From an uncultured Aquimarina sp. (lineage in GTDB: Bacteria; Bacteroidota; Bacteroidia; Flavobacteriales; Flavobacteriaceae), in assembly GCF_947500065.1 (NCBI RefSeq), contig NZ_CANMQT010000003.1, positions 62,001 to 126,000 on the forward strand: a stretch of 64,000 nucleotides of DNA, given 5' to 3'. This document shows, piece by piece, positions 26,011 through 35,138 of this stretch. The notes beneath the pieces were generated by a model, which was given only the letters and a program-made list of their open reading frames with translations, did no database searches and had not been told where the DNA came from. Position 1 is the first letter of the stretch; each line of letters begins with the position of its first letter. The position numbers were made by a program, and so were the translations under genes.

Positions 26011-28242
26011 ATGAAACAATCATATATTCTTATTGGAGTGCTATTTAGTTCGTTACTTTTTTTTAATACTTCTTTTGCGAATATTTCGAAGGAAAAAGAT
26101 ATCGTAATTTATTGGGATGCTTCTCTTTCACAAAAGAATAAGGATATTAACAAAGAACTAGAGTTTCTAGACGCATTTTTTCAAACTTTTCCAAACTCCA
26201 AGGTTAAACTAGTTGTTTTTAACACTTTGATTACGTTTAAAGGAGATTTTGATGTGAAAACGGGTAATTGGAATCCCATTAAGTCACAATTACAAAAAGT
26301 TACCTATGACAGTGCTGCCAGCTTTAGCCTAGTAGACACAAAGGTACAAGGAGATATGTTACTCTTATTTTCTGATGGTAAAAGTTATTTACAAGATTTA
26401 AAATCTAGTTTGTACAGTCCTAGAATAATTACCGTTAGCAACCAAAAAGATATTGATAAGAAATTTCTATATGAAACGGCTTTTTACAACAGAGGTTATT
26501 ATGTAAATTTACTTGAATCTAATATAGTAGAAAGTGTAAAGGCTATTAAAGAAGAAAAGATACTACCAAGATTGAAATTTGTTTCAAAAATTGATACAGA
26601 TAAAAATTATATAAAAGGAACTGTGTTAGATGAAAAAGGAATATTGTCCGGTGTTTCTGTTACCATTGTAAATAAAGATATAACAACGATAACAGCAGAA
26701 GATGGTAGTTATACAATTCAGGCAGATCCTGGAGATGTATTGTTGTTTAATTATGTTTCGAAAAAAAAGATCAGTATAGAAATAGGAAATGAAAAATTAA
26801 TCGATGTACAGATGCTGGATGCTGGTAATGTATTGGAGACAGTTTTTATAAAATCCAATAAATCTGATGACGGGCAAGAAAAAGTAATTATAGGGGACAG
26901 AATGGTTGATAAGCGTTCATTAGGTTATGATGTTCAGAATATTAGTGCTGATGAAATAAGTGATGATGAATTTACATTGGGATCTGCTATGGCTGGAAAG
27001 TTTGCTGGAGTAAAAATGGGAAATAACAATGATGCGGGTCAAATGCAGATTCGTGGAGGGTTTGGATCTTTTGTATTGACTAATTATCCTTTGTTTGTTA
27101 TTGATGGTGTTCCAATACCTCGCAGTTCGATAACTTCTAGTGCAAACATGGATTTTATAGATCCTAATAATATTGCCGATATTACTGTCCTCAAAGGATT
27201 AGCAGCAACGAATAGGTATGGTTCGCTAGGATCTAGCGGAGTAGTAATTGTGACTACTAAATCTGGAAAATCAAAGTATACCCCTAAAAAGAAAGAAGAA
27301 GAAAAACTTGTAATAGACTATAAGATTTTTAAAGATAATCTGGTAGTTGAAAATCTTCCAGTTTCTAATTATATAAAGAGATTAGAAACCTTTACTAGTA
27401 CTGAAGAAACATATAATCATTATCTGTCATTACAACCAACAAAGTTAGACGATGTAAACTTTTTTGTGGAGAGTGCTTCTTATTTTTTTGATGAAGGGGC
27501 ATCAGATATGGGGATTCAGATTTTATCGAATTTAGTAGAGTTATTTCCTAATGATACTTCTATTTTAAAAATTGTAGCTTTTACTTTCGAAAAGTATCAA
27601 TTGTATGATAATGCACAGGAGATATATACTCGTATTATTAAAGTTTCTCCGTCATTATCACAAACTTATTTTGATGTAGCTAAAAACTATGCACAAGGAA
27701 AGGAAAGTCAAAATTCTATTGATCAATTTAACAAAATAGTAAATCGTAAAATAAAGGAAATACCTTCATTTAGTGGTTTAAATGATCAAATCTCTAATGA
27801 TTTTAAATTATTATTATCAAAAAGAAACCAAGGTTGGAAGACTGAAAATATACCATCAAAATACTTTGTGTTACCAAAATATGACGTACGAGTAGTTGTA
27901 GAATGGTCCCATCCTCAGACAGAATATGAGTTGCAATATATTAATCCCAAAAAGCAATACTTTAATCTTAGTCACACCTTAGAACAGAACAAGAAAACCT
28001 TATTAAAAGAGTTAAAAGGAGGATATAATTCGGAAGAATTCGTTTTATCAGAAACGGATAAAGGAGAATGGTTTCTTAATTTAATTGTTCCTGATAATTA
28101 TAAACCTGATTCTAAAGCCCCAAAATTTGTTAGAATTAAAGTGTATTCCAATTTTGGTCGACAAAATGTAAAACTTACGACACATCTAATCAATTTGGAT
28201 ACTATAAATAGAAATATAATATTTACCAGTTTTAAAATTTAG
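26011..28242 (+). CDS. exported protein: VWA-like N-terminus, CarboxypepD_reg and TonB-plug-like domains, TPR
   Basis: 743 residues. Start 26011 gives a clean signal peptide (KQSYILIGVLFSSLLFFN to about 24); the longer frame from 25942 lacks this. Order: a VWA-like segment (KDIVIYWDASLSQKNKD), a carboxypeptidase regulatory-like domain (GTVLDEKGILSGVSVTI), a plug-like domain (LFVIDGVPIPRSS; DITVLKGLAATNRYGSLGSS), TPR-like helices (YQLYDNAQEIYTRI), and a C-terminal beta-rich region. No beta-barrel follows, so it cannot be a receptor in itself. The layout is a rearrangement of the parts in the 22795-24924 protein. The M24 peptidase starts 14 bases downstream; both genes probably share a transcript. 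Confidence 0.85.
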   Translation: MKQSYILIGVLFSSLLFFNTSFANISKEKDIVIYWDASLSQKNKDINKELEFLDAFFQTFPNSKVKLVVFNTLITFKGDFDVKTGNWNPIKSQLQKVTYDSAASFSLVDTKVQGDMLLLFSDGKSYLQDLKSSLYSPRIITVSNQKDIDKKFLYETAFYNRGYYVNLLESNIVESVKAIKEEKILPRLKFVSKIDTDKNYIKGTVLDEKGILSGVSVTIVNKDITTITAEDGSYTIQADPGDVLLFNYVSKKKISIEIGNEKLIDVQMLDAGNVLETVFIKSNKSDDGQEKVIIGDRMVDKRSLGYDVQNISADEISDDEFTLGSAMAGKFAGVKMGNNNDAGQMQIRGGFGSFVLTNYPLFVIDGVPIPRSSITSSANMDFIDPNNIADITVLKGLAATNRYGSLGSSGVVIVTTKSGKSKYTPKKKEEEKLVIDYKIFKDNLVVENLPVSNYIKRLETFTSTEETYNHYLSLQPTKLDDVNFFVESASYFFDEGASDMGIQILSNLVELFPNDTSILKIVAFTFEKYQLYDNAQEIYTRIIKVSPSLSQTYFDVAKNYAQGKESQNSIDQFNKIVNRKIKEIPSFSGLNDQISNDFKLLLSKRNQGWKTENIPSKYFVLPKYDVRVVVEWSHPQTEYELQYINPKKQYFNLSHTLEQNKKTLLKELKGGYNSEEFVLSETDKGEWFLNLIVPDNYKPDSKAPKFVRIKVYSNFGRQNVKLTTHLINLDTINRNIIFTSFKI

Positions 28243-28255
28243 CACACTGATCATT

Positions 28256-29575
28256 ATGAAAAAACAGTTATTAGTTATTTTATTGTTGTTTACCTGTCTT
28301 ATCAATGCCCAAATTCTTCCAGAAAGGGATAGGGCAGAAGTAATAGATCAAATTCTGGCAGATCGTTTCAATAACCTATTACCAGAGTTAATGGATCGAA
28401 CAGATATGGATATGTGGATATTGATTTCTAGAGAGTATAATGAAGATCCAGTGCTTCGGACTATGCTTCCTGCTAAATGGTTAAATGCTAGGAGACGAAC
28501 CATATTAGTTTTTTATAGAAATAAAGAAAAGAATACTATAGAACATCTTGCTGTGGCTAGATATAATGTGGGGAAATATATTGATTCTGCCTGGGACAAG
28601 GAGAGACAACCAGATCAGTGGAAAGCATTAGTAGATATTATTGCAAAAAGAGACCCTAAAAAAATTGGAATTAATTATTCCGAACATTTTGGAATTGTAG
28701 ATGGTATTGTGAAAACTGATTATGAGGAGTTTATGAAAGAACTTCCTGAGAATTATAGAGCTAGAGTTACTTCTGCTGAGAAATTGGCCATTGCCTGGAT
28801 AGAGACTAGAACAGAACAGGAAATGGAGATGTATAAGGAATTGGTTAGAATAACACATGATATCATAGCGGAAGCATTTAGTACCAAGGTTATAAAACCA
28901 GGAACAACTACAACTGATGATGTAGTATGGTGGTTGCGCCAAAAGGTAACTGATATGGGATTAAAAACCTGGTTTCACCCTACCGTGGATATTCAAAGAG
29001 CAGGAGAGGCGTTAGAAAGTCATATCACTTCCTTTTCTAATCGTCCCGATAAAAAGATTATTCGCAAAGGAGATTTAATTCATTGTGACTTCGGAATTAC
29101 ATATTTACGACTAAATACAGATTGTCAGCAGCATGCATATATCCTTAATAACGAAGAAATGGTTCCTCCAGAATTTTTGACTAAGGCTTTCTCCGATGGA
29201 AATCGCATTCAGGATATTTTTACATCAAACTTTGAAACTGGAAAAACAGGAAATGAGATTTTATTAAAATCCTTAGAAGCGGGTAGAGCAGAAGGTTTAA
29301 AACCGTCAATATATACACATCCGTTAGGGTTATATGGACATTCTTCCGGTACAACTATTGGTATGTGGGATTCTCAAGGCGGTGTTCCTGTTAATGGGGA
29401 TTATCCATTATATGAAAACACAGTGTATGCTATAGAATTAAATACTACTGTAACTATACCAGAGTGGAAAAAAGATATCAGAATTATGCTTGAAGAAGCT
29501 GGATTTTGGGGCGCTAAAGGCTTTAGGTATGTTAATGAAAGACAAACTGAATTAATTACTATTCCCAAGAGATAA
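28256..29575 (+). CDS. M24 family metallopeptidase (Xaa-Pro aminopeptidase-like), exported
   Basis: 439 residues with a signal peptide (KKQLLVILLLFTCLINA). Pita-bread fold: putative metal ligands Asp in LIHCDFGITY, Asp in NTDCQQ, His in HPLGLYGHSSG, Glu in YAIELNTT and Glu in the C-terminal NERQTEL. Probably a periplasmic or surface peptidase releasing N-terminal residues before proline. Follows the VWA/plug/TPR gene by 14 bases. Confidence 0.9.
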   Translation: MKKQLLVILLLFTCLINAQILPERDRAEVIDQILADRFNNLLPELMDRTDMDMWILISREYNEDPVLRTMLPAKWLNARRRTILVFYRNKEKNTIEHLAVARYNVGKYIDSAWDKERQPDQWKALVDIIAKRDPKKIGINYSEHFGIVDGIVKTDYEEFMKELPENYRARVTSAEKLAIAWIETRTEQEMEMYKELVRITHDIIAEAFSTKVIKPGTTTTDDVVWWLRQKVTDMGLKTWFHPTVDIQRAGEALESHITSFSNRPDKKIIRKGDLIHCDFGITYLRLNTDCQQHAYILNNEEMVPPEFLTKAFSDGNRIQDIFTSNFETGKTGNEILLKSLEAGRAEGLKPSIYTHPLGLYGHSSGTTIGMWDSQGGVPVNGDYPLYENTVYAIELNTTVTIPEWKKDIRIMLEEAGFWGAKGFRYVNERQTELITIPKR

Positions 29576-29585
29576 CGTCAAAAAA

Positions 29586-29616
29586 AACATCCGTAAAATA
29601 TAATTTTACGGATGTT
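29586..29616. terminator. bidirectional terminator between convergent genes
   Basis: Perfect 14-bp stem (29586-29599 with 29603-29616) with a 3-base loop, flanked by A and T runs, between the M24 peptidase (+) and the 29647 lipoprotein gene (-). Confidence 0.85.
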
Positions 29617-29646
29617 AAAAATTCTTAGAATTAATTTATAAATAAA

Positions 29647-30447
29647 CTATAAATCAATTTCCTCAGTAGTACCATCAGGATATGTCACTGTTGCTTTATT
29701 ATCACAAGTACCATCTCCATAATTAATAGAAGCAGATAAATCGTTTTTGGTCATTACTAAAGTTCCTGTAGTAATATATCCACAACTTAGAGTTCCTTCT
29801 AATGTAGGATCGGTAGATAATGAATAACTATCAGCATTTAAAGTTACTGTCCAGTTTCCACCAAGAGTGTAGGCGGCATCAGCATTACCAAGTCCAGTAA
29901 TTGTATAGGTTTTAGTTCCTTGTTCTGAAGCAGTTGTTCCATCTGCTAAAGTGATTGATAGGTCAGAAGTAACAGTATATGTAAAACTTCCTCCATCAGT
30001 AGTGTCTAAAGAATAGGAAGTAGTTTTACTTCCATTAACTGAGTTTCCTGCAAATGTTAAGTTATCAAAAGTTATTGTTGTAGAAACTGCATTGTTTTCT
30101 ATAACAACACTTACGTTAATAGAACCACTTATAGTTTCGCCATCCTCGTTAGTACAATCAGTGAAAGTAAGTGTGTATCCCGTATCGGTAACACTAAATT
30201 CTGCACAATCTGGTCTTCCAAATTTGGAAGAAATTTCGGCATTGGATCTATTCATAGAAATATTATCCAACGTCATGTCATCAATGAAATTAGAAATCTT
30301 TTCTACTTCCAGACTTTTCATAACATCTTCTTGAGTAATATCTGGATTAGCATTACTATTACTATCATCGTCACTACAACTAACAATGAATAGACAGGCT
30401 AGTATTGCAATACTTAATACTTTAATTTTTAAAAATGGTTTGTTCAT
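29647..30447 (-). CDS. hypothetical lipoprotein
   Basis: 266 residues. Lipoprotein signal with lipobox LFIVSC (about residue 24) followed by Asp/Ser-rich SDDDSNSN, which in Bacteroidota can act as an export tag to the surface. The mature part is Thr/Gly/Asp-rich beta-sheet with repeated motifs such as ITFDNLTFAG and GTTTTYTITGLGN-like strands. I do not recognise a family. Three genes upstream on the same strand encode the small peptides and another lipoprotein. Confidence 0.75.
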   Translation of the reverse strand: MNKPFLKIKVLSIAILACLFIVSCSDDDSNSNANPDITQEDVMKSLEVEKISNFIDDMTLDNISMNRSNAEISSKFGRPDCAEFSVTDTGYTLTFTDCTNEDGETISGSINVSVVIENNAVSTTITFDNLTFAGNSVNGSKTTSYSLDTTDGGSFTYTVTSDLSITLADGTTASEQGTKTYTITGLGNADAAYTLGGNWTVTLNADSYSLSTDPTLEGTLSCGYITTGTLVMTKNDLSASINYGDGTCDNKATVTYPDGTTEEIDL

Positions 30448-30551
30448 TACTTTTGCTTTTAAGTTATAAATATTGAACTAGATAATACGGATTTTAGTAT
30501 GTTATGAATAATATTTTTAGCAATAAAAGTGGTACTTATAGATAAATATAT

Positions 30552-30579
30552 AAAGGCGATGCAAGTATGCATCGCCTTT
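30552..30579 (-). terminator. terminator of the 30610 peptide gene
   Basis: Perfect 12-bp stem (30552-30563 with 30568-30579) with a 4-base loop, 30 bases after the stop codon. Confidence 0.75.
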
Positions 30580-30609
30580 GGAATATTCTTTTAAAGAAAT
30601 AAAAAACCG

Positions 30610-30792
30610 TTATGCTATTTGGCACATTCCCCAAAAACAAAAGAATTCTTCATATTCAAAACCTGGTAAAGAACTTAAAATATTACAATCAGTATGACTA
30701 TAACAACGCATACCAGTGTTACCTCCATTAATAGATTTTTGTGCTTGCTTGTTTAAAACTTGAGCGCCTTTTACTTGCATTAATTTTTTCAT
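30610..30792 (-). CDS. double-glycine leader peptide, four cysteines (bacteriocin-like precursor)
   Basis: 60-residue precursor from the ATG at 30790-30792. Residues 1-24 are a leader, VKGAQVLNKQAQKSINGG, ending in the Gly-Gly site cut by C39 peptidase-ABC exporters. The 36-residue core NTGMRCYSHTDC... has Cys30, Cys36, Cys52 and Cys57, acidic and aromatic (FEYEEFFCFWGMC). The leader matches the neighbouring peptide in V.G....LNK..QKSI.GG, so they are paralogous. In-frame Met at 30831 adds 13 residues outside the leader homology. No export or modification gene adjoins. Role (toxin, signal or other) is not shown. Confidence 0.75.
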   Translation of the reverse strand: MKKLMQVKGAQVLNKQAQKSINGGNTGMRCYSHTDCNILSSLPGFEYEEFFCFWGMCQIA

Positions 30793-30924
30793 TTTTTTAA
30801 GATTATTTGTTTTTATTAGTGTAGCAAACATTTTAAGACAGTTGCTGTTTTCTGTCTGTTTTTTCTAGAATTTTCTTAATTTTTGATTTTAATTGAATCT
30901 GTTCAAAATACTCTTACTTACTAT

Positions 30925-31125
30925 TTAAGTATATGAACATATAGAAAGTGTAATAGGATTTCCATTGATTATTTTTTCAACTCCGCAACTACCTGAGCAA
31001 CAATCACTATCATCAATGCATCTTCTTGCTACATTTTGACATCCATAAGTACCTCCTTGAATTGATTTTTGATGCTCTTTATTAAGGATTCTAACTCCGC
31101 TTACTTTTAAAATATTACCTAACAT
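30925..31125 (-). CDS. double-glycine leader peptide with knottin-like cysteine pattern
   Basis: 66-residue precursor. Leader MLGNILKVSGVRILNKEHQK..GG (residues 1-25) resembles that of the peptide 130 bases away. The 41-residue core has Cys29, Cys36, Cys42-Cys43, Cys47 and Cys63, i.e. C-x6-C-x5-CC-x3-C-x15-C. This six-Cys order with the adjacent pair is that of inhibitor-cystine-knot (knottin) peptides such as conotoxins and spider toxins; the last loop is longer than usual. Three disulfides would be expected outside the cytoplasm. Homology to animal toxins is not implied; the pattern could be convergent. Confidence 0.75.
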   Translation of the reverse strand: MLGNILKVSGVRILNKEHQKSIQGGTYGCQNVARRCIDDSDCCSGSCGVEKIINGNPITLSICSYT

Positions 31126-31177
31126 AGTTTTATGGTTTTAATTAATTGTAGTTTTAAAATAAATAGAAAGCTCTTGA

Positions 31178-31798
31178 TTATGGGCATCTTGGATTACATG
31201 GAGGATCAATAGGATTTCCATTTCCACCACCTGGTCTTCTTACAGTTCTGCCATCTGCCCATTTTCTTGCTACTGGATTTACTACCCAAATTCGTAATCC
31301 ACTACTAGCAAATTGATTACGTTCATAGGCCGATCCCAATCGTAATGTAATGACCTGTTGTCCTTGAGCATTTGTTGTTAAAGTACGGTTAGCTCCTCGA
31401 TAAGTTCCTATTATACTAGAGCCAGAAGTAGTACGCACATCTACATAGGAGCCGTTTTCAAAATTAGTTCCAACAATCCATATACAATAATTATCCGCAC
31501 AACCTGCTCCTGCACTGATTATTTTTGGTGTTCCGTTTCGTTCGACAATAGCAGCATTATAGGTTCCCAAAAATAGATTAGAATTTGGGCATTGACTATT
31601 GTATATATATTCTTGGACTATATATCCATTAGGAATTCCGTCTACAGAACATACTATGAGGATGTCAGAGTTACTTTTTTCGCTAATTTCACTTTCTATT
31701 AAGAGGTTCTCTTCGAGAGTACCATCATCTTCTTTTTGACAACTAATTACCGCTAGTATAAGGAGCGCGAATACAGCTTTTTTTAAAATATTTTTCAT
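31178..31798 (-). CDS. hypothetical lipoprotein next to the GG-leader peptides
   Basis: 206 residues; lipobox LAVISC (Cys20) followed by QKEDDGT. The middle contains four cysteines (CSVDG, NSQC, AGCADNYC) and the C-terminus a Pro/Gly-rich tail (RRPGGGNGNPIDPPCNPRCP). A segment SSGLRIWVVNPVARKWADGR recalls surface IPT/TIG-like strands, weakly. No named family recognised. Same strand as the two peptide genes, so it might encode an immunity or surface partner; that is only positional inference. Confidence 0.7.
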   Translation of the reverse strand: MKNILKKAVFALLILAVISCQKEDDGTLEENLLIESEISEKSNSDILIVCSVDGIPNGYIVQEYIYNSQCPNSNLFLGTYNAAIVERNGTPKIISAGAGCADNYCIWIVGTNFENGSYVDVRTTSGSSIIGTYRGANRTLTTNAQGQQVITLRLGSAYERNQFASSGLRIWVVNPVARKWADGRTVRRPGGGNGNPIDPPCNPRCP

Positions 31799-31959
31799 GA
31801 GATTAATTTTAGTTTTAAAATGATTTATGATTCTCGTCGACTAGAATACATTCGTAAAACTATAGGTAAAACATTGATTATAAAAAGGAAGGAAAGTCAG
31901 TTTTATAAATTTGATGTTGTTTATGAACAACGTATCTGTATGATTTATTTATCCATGAA

Positions 31960-31993
31960 AAAAGCGATTTCTTTTACTCAAGAAATCGCTTTT
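31960..31993 (-). terminator. terminator of the T9SS cargo gene
   Basis: 14-bp stem (31960-31973 with 31980-31993), loop of 6, followed on the minus strand by TT, 22 bases after the stop at 32016. Confidence 0.8.
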
Positions 31994-32015
31994 AGGTATT
32001 TATATTTTGTAAATA

Positions 32016-33137
32016 TTATTGTTTTTTCATAATAGTACCGTAATACTGAATATTGTTCACCAAAAGGCCATATGTATATATTCCTGCAGGGAGCGCACTA
32101 TTGGAATACGATATAGTTGCGAAACTATTATCTGGAGATTCTATGTAACCTTGTTTGCCACGAAAATTCCCTTTTTGATCATAAATAGTTAAAATAACTA
32201 AAGGATGAGATTCATCACTTACAAAAAATGTGAAATTTACGGTATCTTCAAATGGATTGGGATATGCTTTTATAGTAGTGTTACCTGATTGTATTTGGGG
32301 GACGTAATACCTAAGTCTATTATTATAACTATCTCTTTCGAATATATCATCATCGGCATCCGCTAAAATATAAATGTAATCGTTAACAATGTTTTGATAA
32401 GCATTACCATCAATTGGCAGGGTAACAGATTTCCGTTCTCCCTTGGCTAATGGTCCTAATGTTATTGAACCTAATAACCGAAATTTTTCTTCTTTTTTTG
32501 AATAAAAATTAACCTTAGATTTCTTGATCACATCTTTTTTTCCACTGTTTTCTATATAACTTTTAATTAGTACTCCTTCTCTAGAAATCCTTAGGTCATT
32601 TCTTAATATTTCAGCATTAGTTACCTCGAGATCCGCTAAAAAATCTGAATCATAAATATCTATATCTATACTTTCTTCATCTACTATCGTATTATCAGAG
32701 TTTTCTTCTACTCTTAAAGTAAATATATGATCTCCTGTTGTAACATTATAATTATTATTTAAAAGGTTTAATTCAAAAAAGCCAAGGAAAATTTTATCTG
32801 TTTTTGTTGATTGTGATCTAGTAGGAGGAGGAATTATAATAGGTTCTAATGTTGTATCTATAAAGTTTGGAGATACAAATAGAGTAATACTTTTCTCTGT
32901 GGATAGTTCTTCTGATTGGGTGGAATCATATACTCCATATATATTTAAGGTTACGGATCCGTGAATCAAGACTTTTAGATCTGCTATATCCGATGGATTA
33001 ATTTCTATTTCTCCAGAGTTTACATTGACATCTACATCTATGTTTATTTCAGAATAATCTTCATGGTTTTGTCCATAAAAATATGTTGAATAAAAGATCA
33101 AGAAAATTATAGTGGAGAGTAATTTTTTATAATTCAT
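32016..33137 (-). CDS. secreted protein with type IX secretion C-terminal sorting domain
   Basis: 373 residues: signal peptide to about YFYGQ (22), then beta-rich repeats. The segment LEVTNAEILRNDLRISREGV through KGERKSVTLPIDG is CARDB-like. The last 85 residues are a Por-type T9SS sorting domain: AYPNPFEDTVNFTF, then LTIYDQKGNF and ending ALPAGIYTYGLLVN. Exported across the outer membrane by the T9SS and probably attached to the cell surface. Substrate not predictable. Confidence 0.88.
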   Translation of the reverse strand: MNYKKLLSTIIFLIFYSTYFYGQNHEDYSEINIDVDVNVNSGEIEINPSDIADLKVLIHGSVTLNIYGVYDSTQSEELSTEKSITLFVSPNFIDTTLEPIIIPPPTRSQSTKTDKIFLGFFELNLLNNNYNVTTGDHIFTLRVEENSDNTIVDEESIDIDIYDSDFLADLEVTNAEILRNDLRISREGVLIKSYIENSGKKDVIKKSKVNFYSKKEEKFRLLGSITLGPLAKGERKSVTLPIDGNAYQNIVNDYIYILADADDDIFERDSYNNRLRYYVPQIQSGNTTIKAYPNPFEDTVNFTFFVSDESHPLVILTIYDQKGNFRGKQGYIESPDNSFATISYSNSALPAGIYTYGLLVNNIQYYGTIMKKQ

Positions 33138-33252
33138 TATAAAGTTTTTTTGTTTTTGTATTGTAAAAATAAAACTTGTATAGTTAGAACTAAGAACATA
33201 AGGATGTTAGAAACATCAATTTTATAAAATTGATGTTATTTTTTTTATATTT

Positions 33253-34998
33253 TTAAGAGATGATACCCTCGTTTTGTTGTTTCGATATATTTATTTCTGT
33301 TGTCACCTTCTTAATATAATATGAATGACTTAGTCCCGTTTGTTTTTTAAATGCCGAAGCAAAAGTATTTACACTTCCATAGCCCAATTCACCTGCAATA
33401 GCTTTAATTGTATAGGAACGAAATTTAGCATCAGTATCTAATCGATTCCTAAAATATTTTATTCTTAATTCATTTATATAATCATTAAATGATTGTTTTT
33501 TATATTCATTAATTATTTTAGATAAATAGGTTGTATTTGTTTCTATGTTTTTTGCTGTGTTATAAAGGTTACAATCAATATTCAAATAAAACGTTGTTTT
33601 TTCTAAAGCAGACAATTTTTGTAATAAACTCTCTGCTTTTTTGTCTGTTATGTATTCCTTTTTAGCAACACTTAAAATTTCTGGTTCTAATTTGAATTCC
33701 TGTATTCTTTCCTTTTTCAGCTCTTCGTATAAAAGCTTATTTTTTTGTTTGGTTTTGAGGTTATAGATTAAGGCGGCAATGGCAGCAATAAGAGCAAGTA
33801 GAAAACTAATGATGTAAAGTGTGTTTTTAGAGATAAGATCTTGATTTTGTTCCTCTAGATTTTCTATATCGTGATCATACAGTTTTTCCTGCGCACTCAT
33901 TTCATTTTGATATAATGAATCGACAATTTTAGTATATGCCGTGATATATTTAAACTGTAAATCGGTATCATTTAGTTTTTCGCCACATTTTTTTGCTAGA
34001 TCAGAAGCTTCTCTTATTTTTTCAACTTCAACATTCTCTTTTATATGTTCAAAATTGTCAAGTAATAATTCTCTAGCTTCTTTATATTTTTTTTGCGCAT
34101 AAAAACAAGTTGCTATATGTAGGTTAGCTGTAAAAAGATCAGGGTCATTTTTTTTGTTTCCTTGTAAAATATCAGATTTCGCAATAGTTAAGTAAGAAAG
34201 TGCCTTGTTATATTTTTTCTTTCCAATATATGCTTCTCCTATGTTAAGGTTAAAATCAATAATATATTCTTTTAGATTATGCTTCTCGGCGTATTGCAAT
34301 CCTTTATAATCATAGTTTAATGCCTCATCATAGTTATTCATCTTATAATAACAAACCCCAATGCCTTGGATGGTAGATAAGTATTTGGCATGATAATTCT
34401 TCTGAGATTTATATGCTGGTTTTTGAAGTAATTCCAGTCCTTTTTTTAAAGAAACCAAAGCTTTTTCATTTTGACCTAATCGTATTCGAATTTGACCAAT
34501 ACTTACTAAATTATCAATTTCATATTGCTTAAGATTATATTTTTTAATAACCTCTTTCATATATAGGTACTGATTCAGTGCATTTTTACGATCCCTTTTT
34601 TTTTGATATGCACCGCCAAGAATTGACAAGCCACTTATGATATAACCTCCATAGTTTAATTTCTCTCCAAAGTGCACAGATTTATTACCATATTGAATAG
34701 CTAAATCATATTTCTTTTTCGAATACGCTATATTCCCTAAATAGAAGTTAGCCCAGAATTGGATCGTATCGTTATCTTCTTTGATACCTCGATCTAAATA
34801 AACTTTATAACCTAATTCGGCCTGATCTACGTCTATATTTATTCTTTGAGCTAGAAAAGATTGTATAGAATCAGTGTCTTTTTCATTGGAAATAAACGCT
34901 ATATCAGCTTTAGAGATATTTTTTTCTTGAAAAGCTAATCCTTTATAGAAAGATAGCAAGAGTATTATTGATAATAAGGGTACGGTAATAACTCTCAT
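33253..34998 (-). CDS. TPR-AraC membrane-bound transcriptional regulator
   Basis: 581 residues: signal anchor or N-terminal hydrophobic stretch, then about eight TPR-like repeats with motif YNKALSYLTIAKSDI (residues about 70-360), one transmembrane helix (LYIISFLLALIAAIAALIY, about 395-413), and a C-terminal AraC helix-turn-helix with TYLSKIINEY and AIAGELGYGSVNTFASAF. This sensor architecture is a Bacteroidota hallmark; ligand and target unknown. Confidence 0.9.
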   Translation of the reverse strand: MRVITVPLLSIILLLSFYKGLAFQEKNISKADIAFISNEKDTDSIQSFLAQRINIDVDQAELGYKVYLDRGIKEDNDTIQFWANFYLGNIAYSKKKYDLAIQYGNKSVHFGEKLNYGGYIISGLSILGGAYQKKRDRKNALNQYLYMKEVIKKYNLKQYEIDNLVSIGQIRIRLGQNEKALVSLKKGLELLQKPAYKSQKNYHAKYLSTIQGIGVCYYKMNNYDEALNYDYKGLQYAEKHNLKEYIIDFNLNIGEAYIGKKKYNKALSYLTIAKSDILQGNKKNDPDLFTANLHIATCFYAQKKYKEARELLLDNFEHIKENVEVEKIREASDLAKKCGEKLNDTDLQFKYITAYTKIVDSLYQNEMSAQEKLYDHDIENLEEQNQDLISKNTLYIISFLLALIAAIAALIYNLKTKQKNKLLYEELKKERIQEFKLEPEILSVAKKEYITDKKAESLLQKLSALEKTTFYLNIDCNLYNTAKNIETNTTYLSKIINEYKKQSFNDYINELRIKYFRNRLDTDAKFRSYTIKAIAGELGYGSVNTFASAFKKQTGLSHSYYIKKVTTEINISKQQNEGIIS

Positions 34999-35053
34999 AA
35001 GTAAAAAGATAATATATCTATAAAAGATTAAGATGTATTTGATTTAATGTTGT

Positions 35054-35084
35054 ACAGTAATTGGATAAAATACCCAATCACTGT
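35054..35084 (-). terminator. probable terminator of the carboxylase gene
   Basis: 14-position stem (35054-35067 with 35071-35084) with two G-U-type mismatches and a 3-base loop, 55 bases beyond the carboxylase stop. T-run is weak. Confidence 0.5.
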
Positions 35085-35138
35085 AAAATCACTAAAGTAT
35101 AACTAATACTTTAGTTGAACATTAACATTCTTTATTTT

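Noticed and set aside
31820..32032. 70-residue plus-strand frame with basic N-terminus
   Set aside because: Runs through the strong terminator at 31960-31993 and overlaps the 3' end of the minus-strand T9SS gene; composition and position argue for a non-coding shadow.
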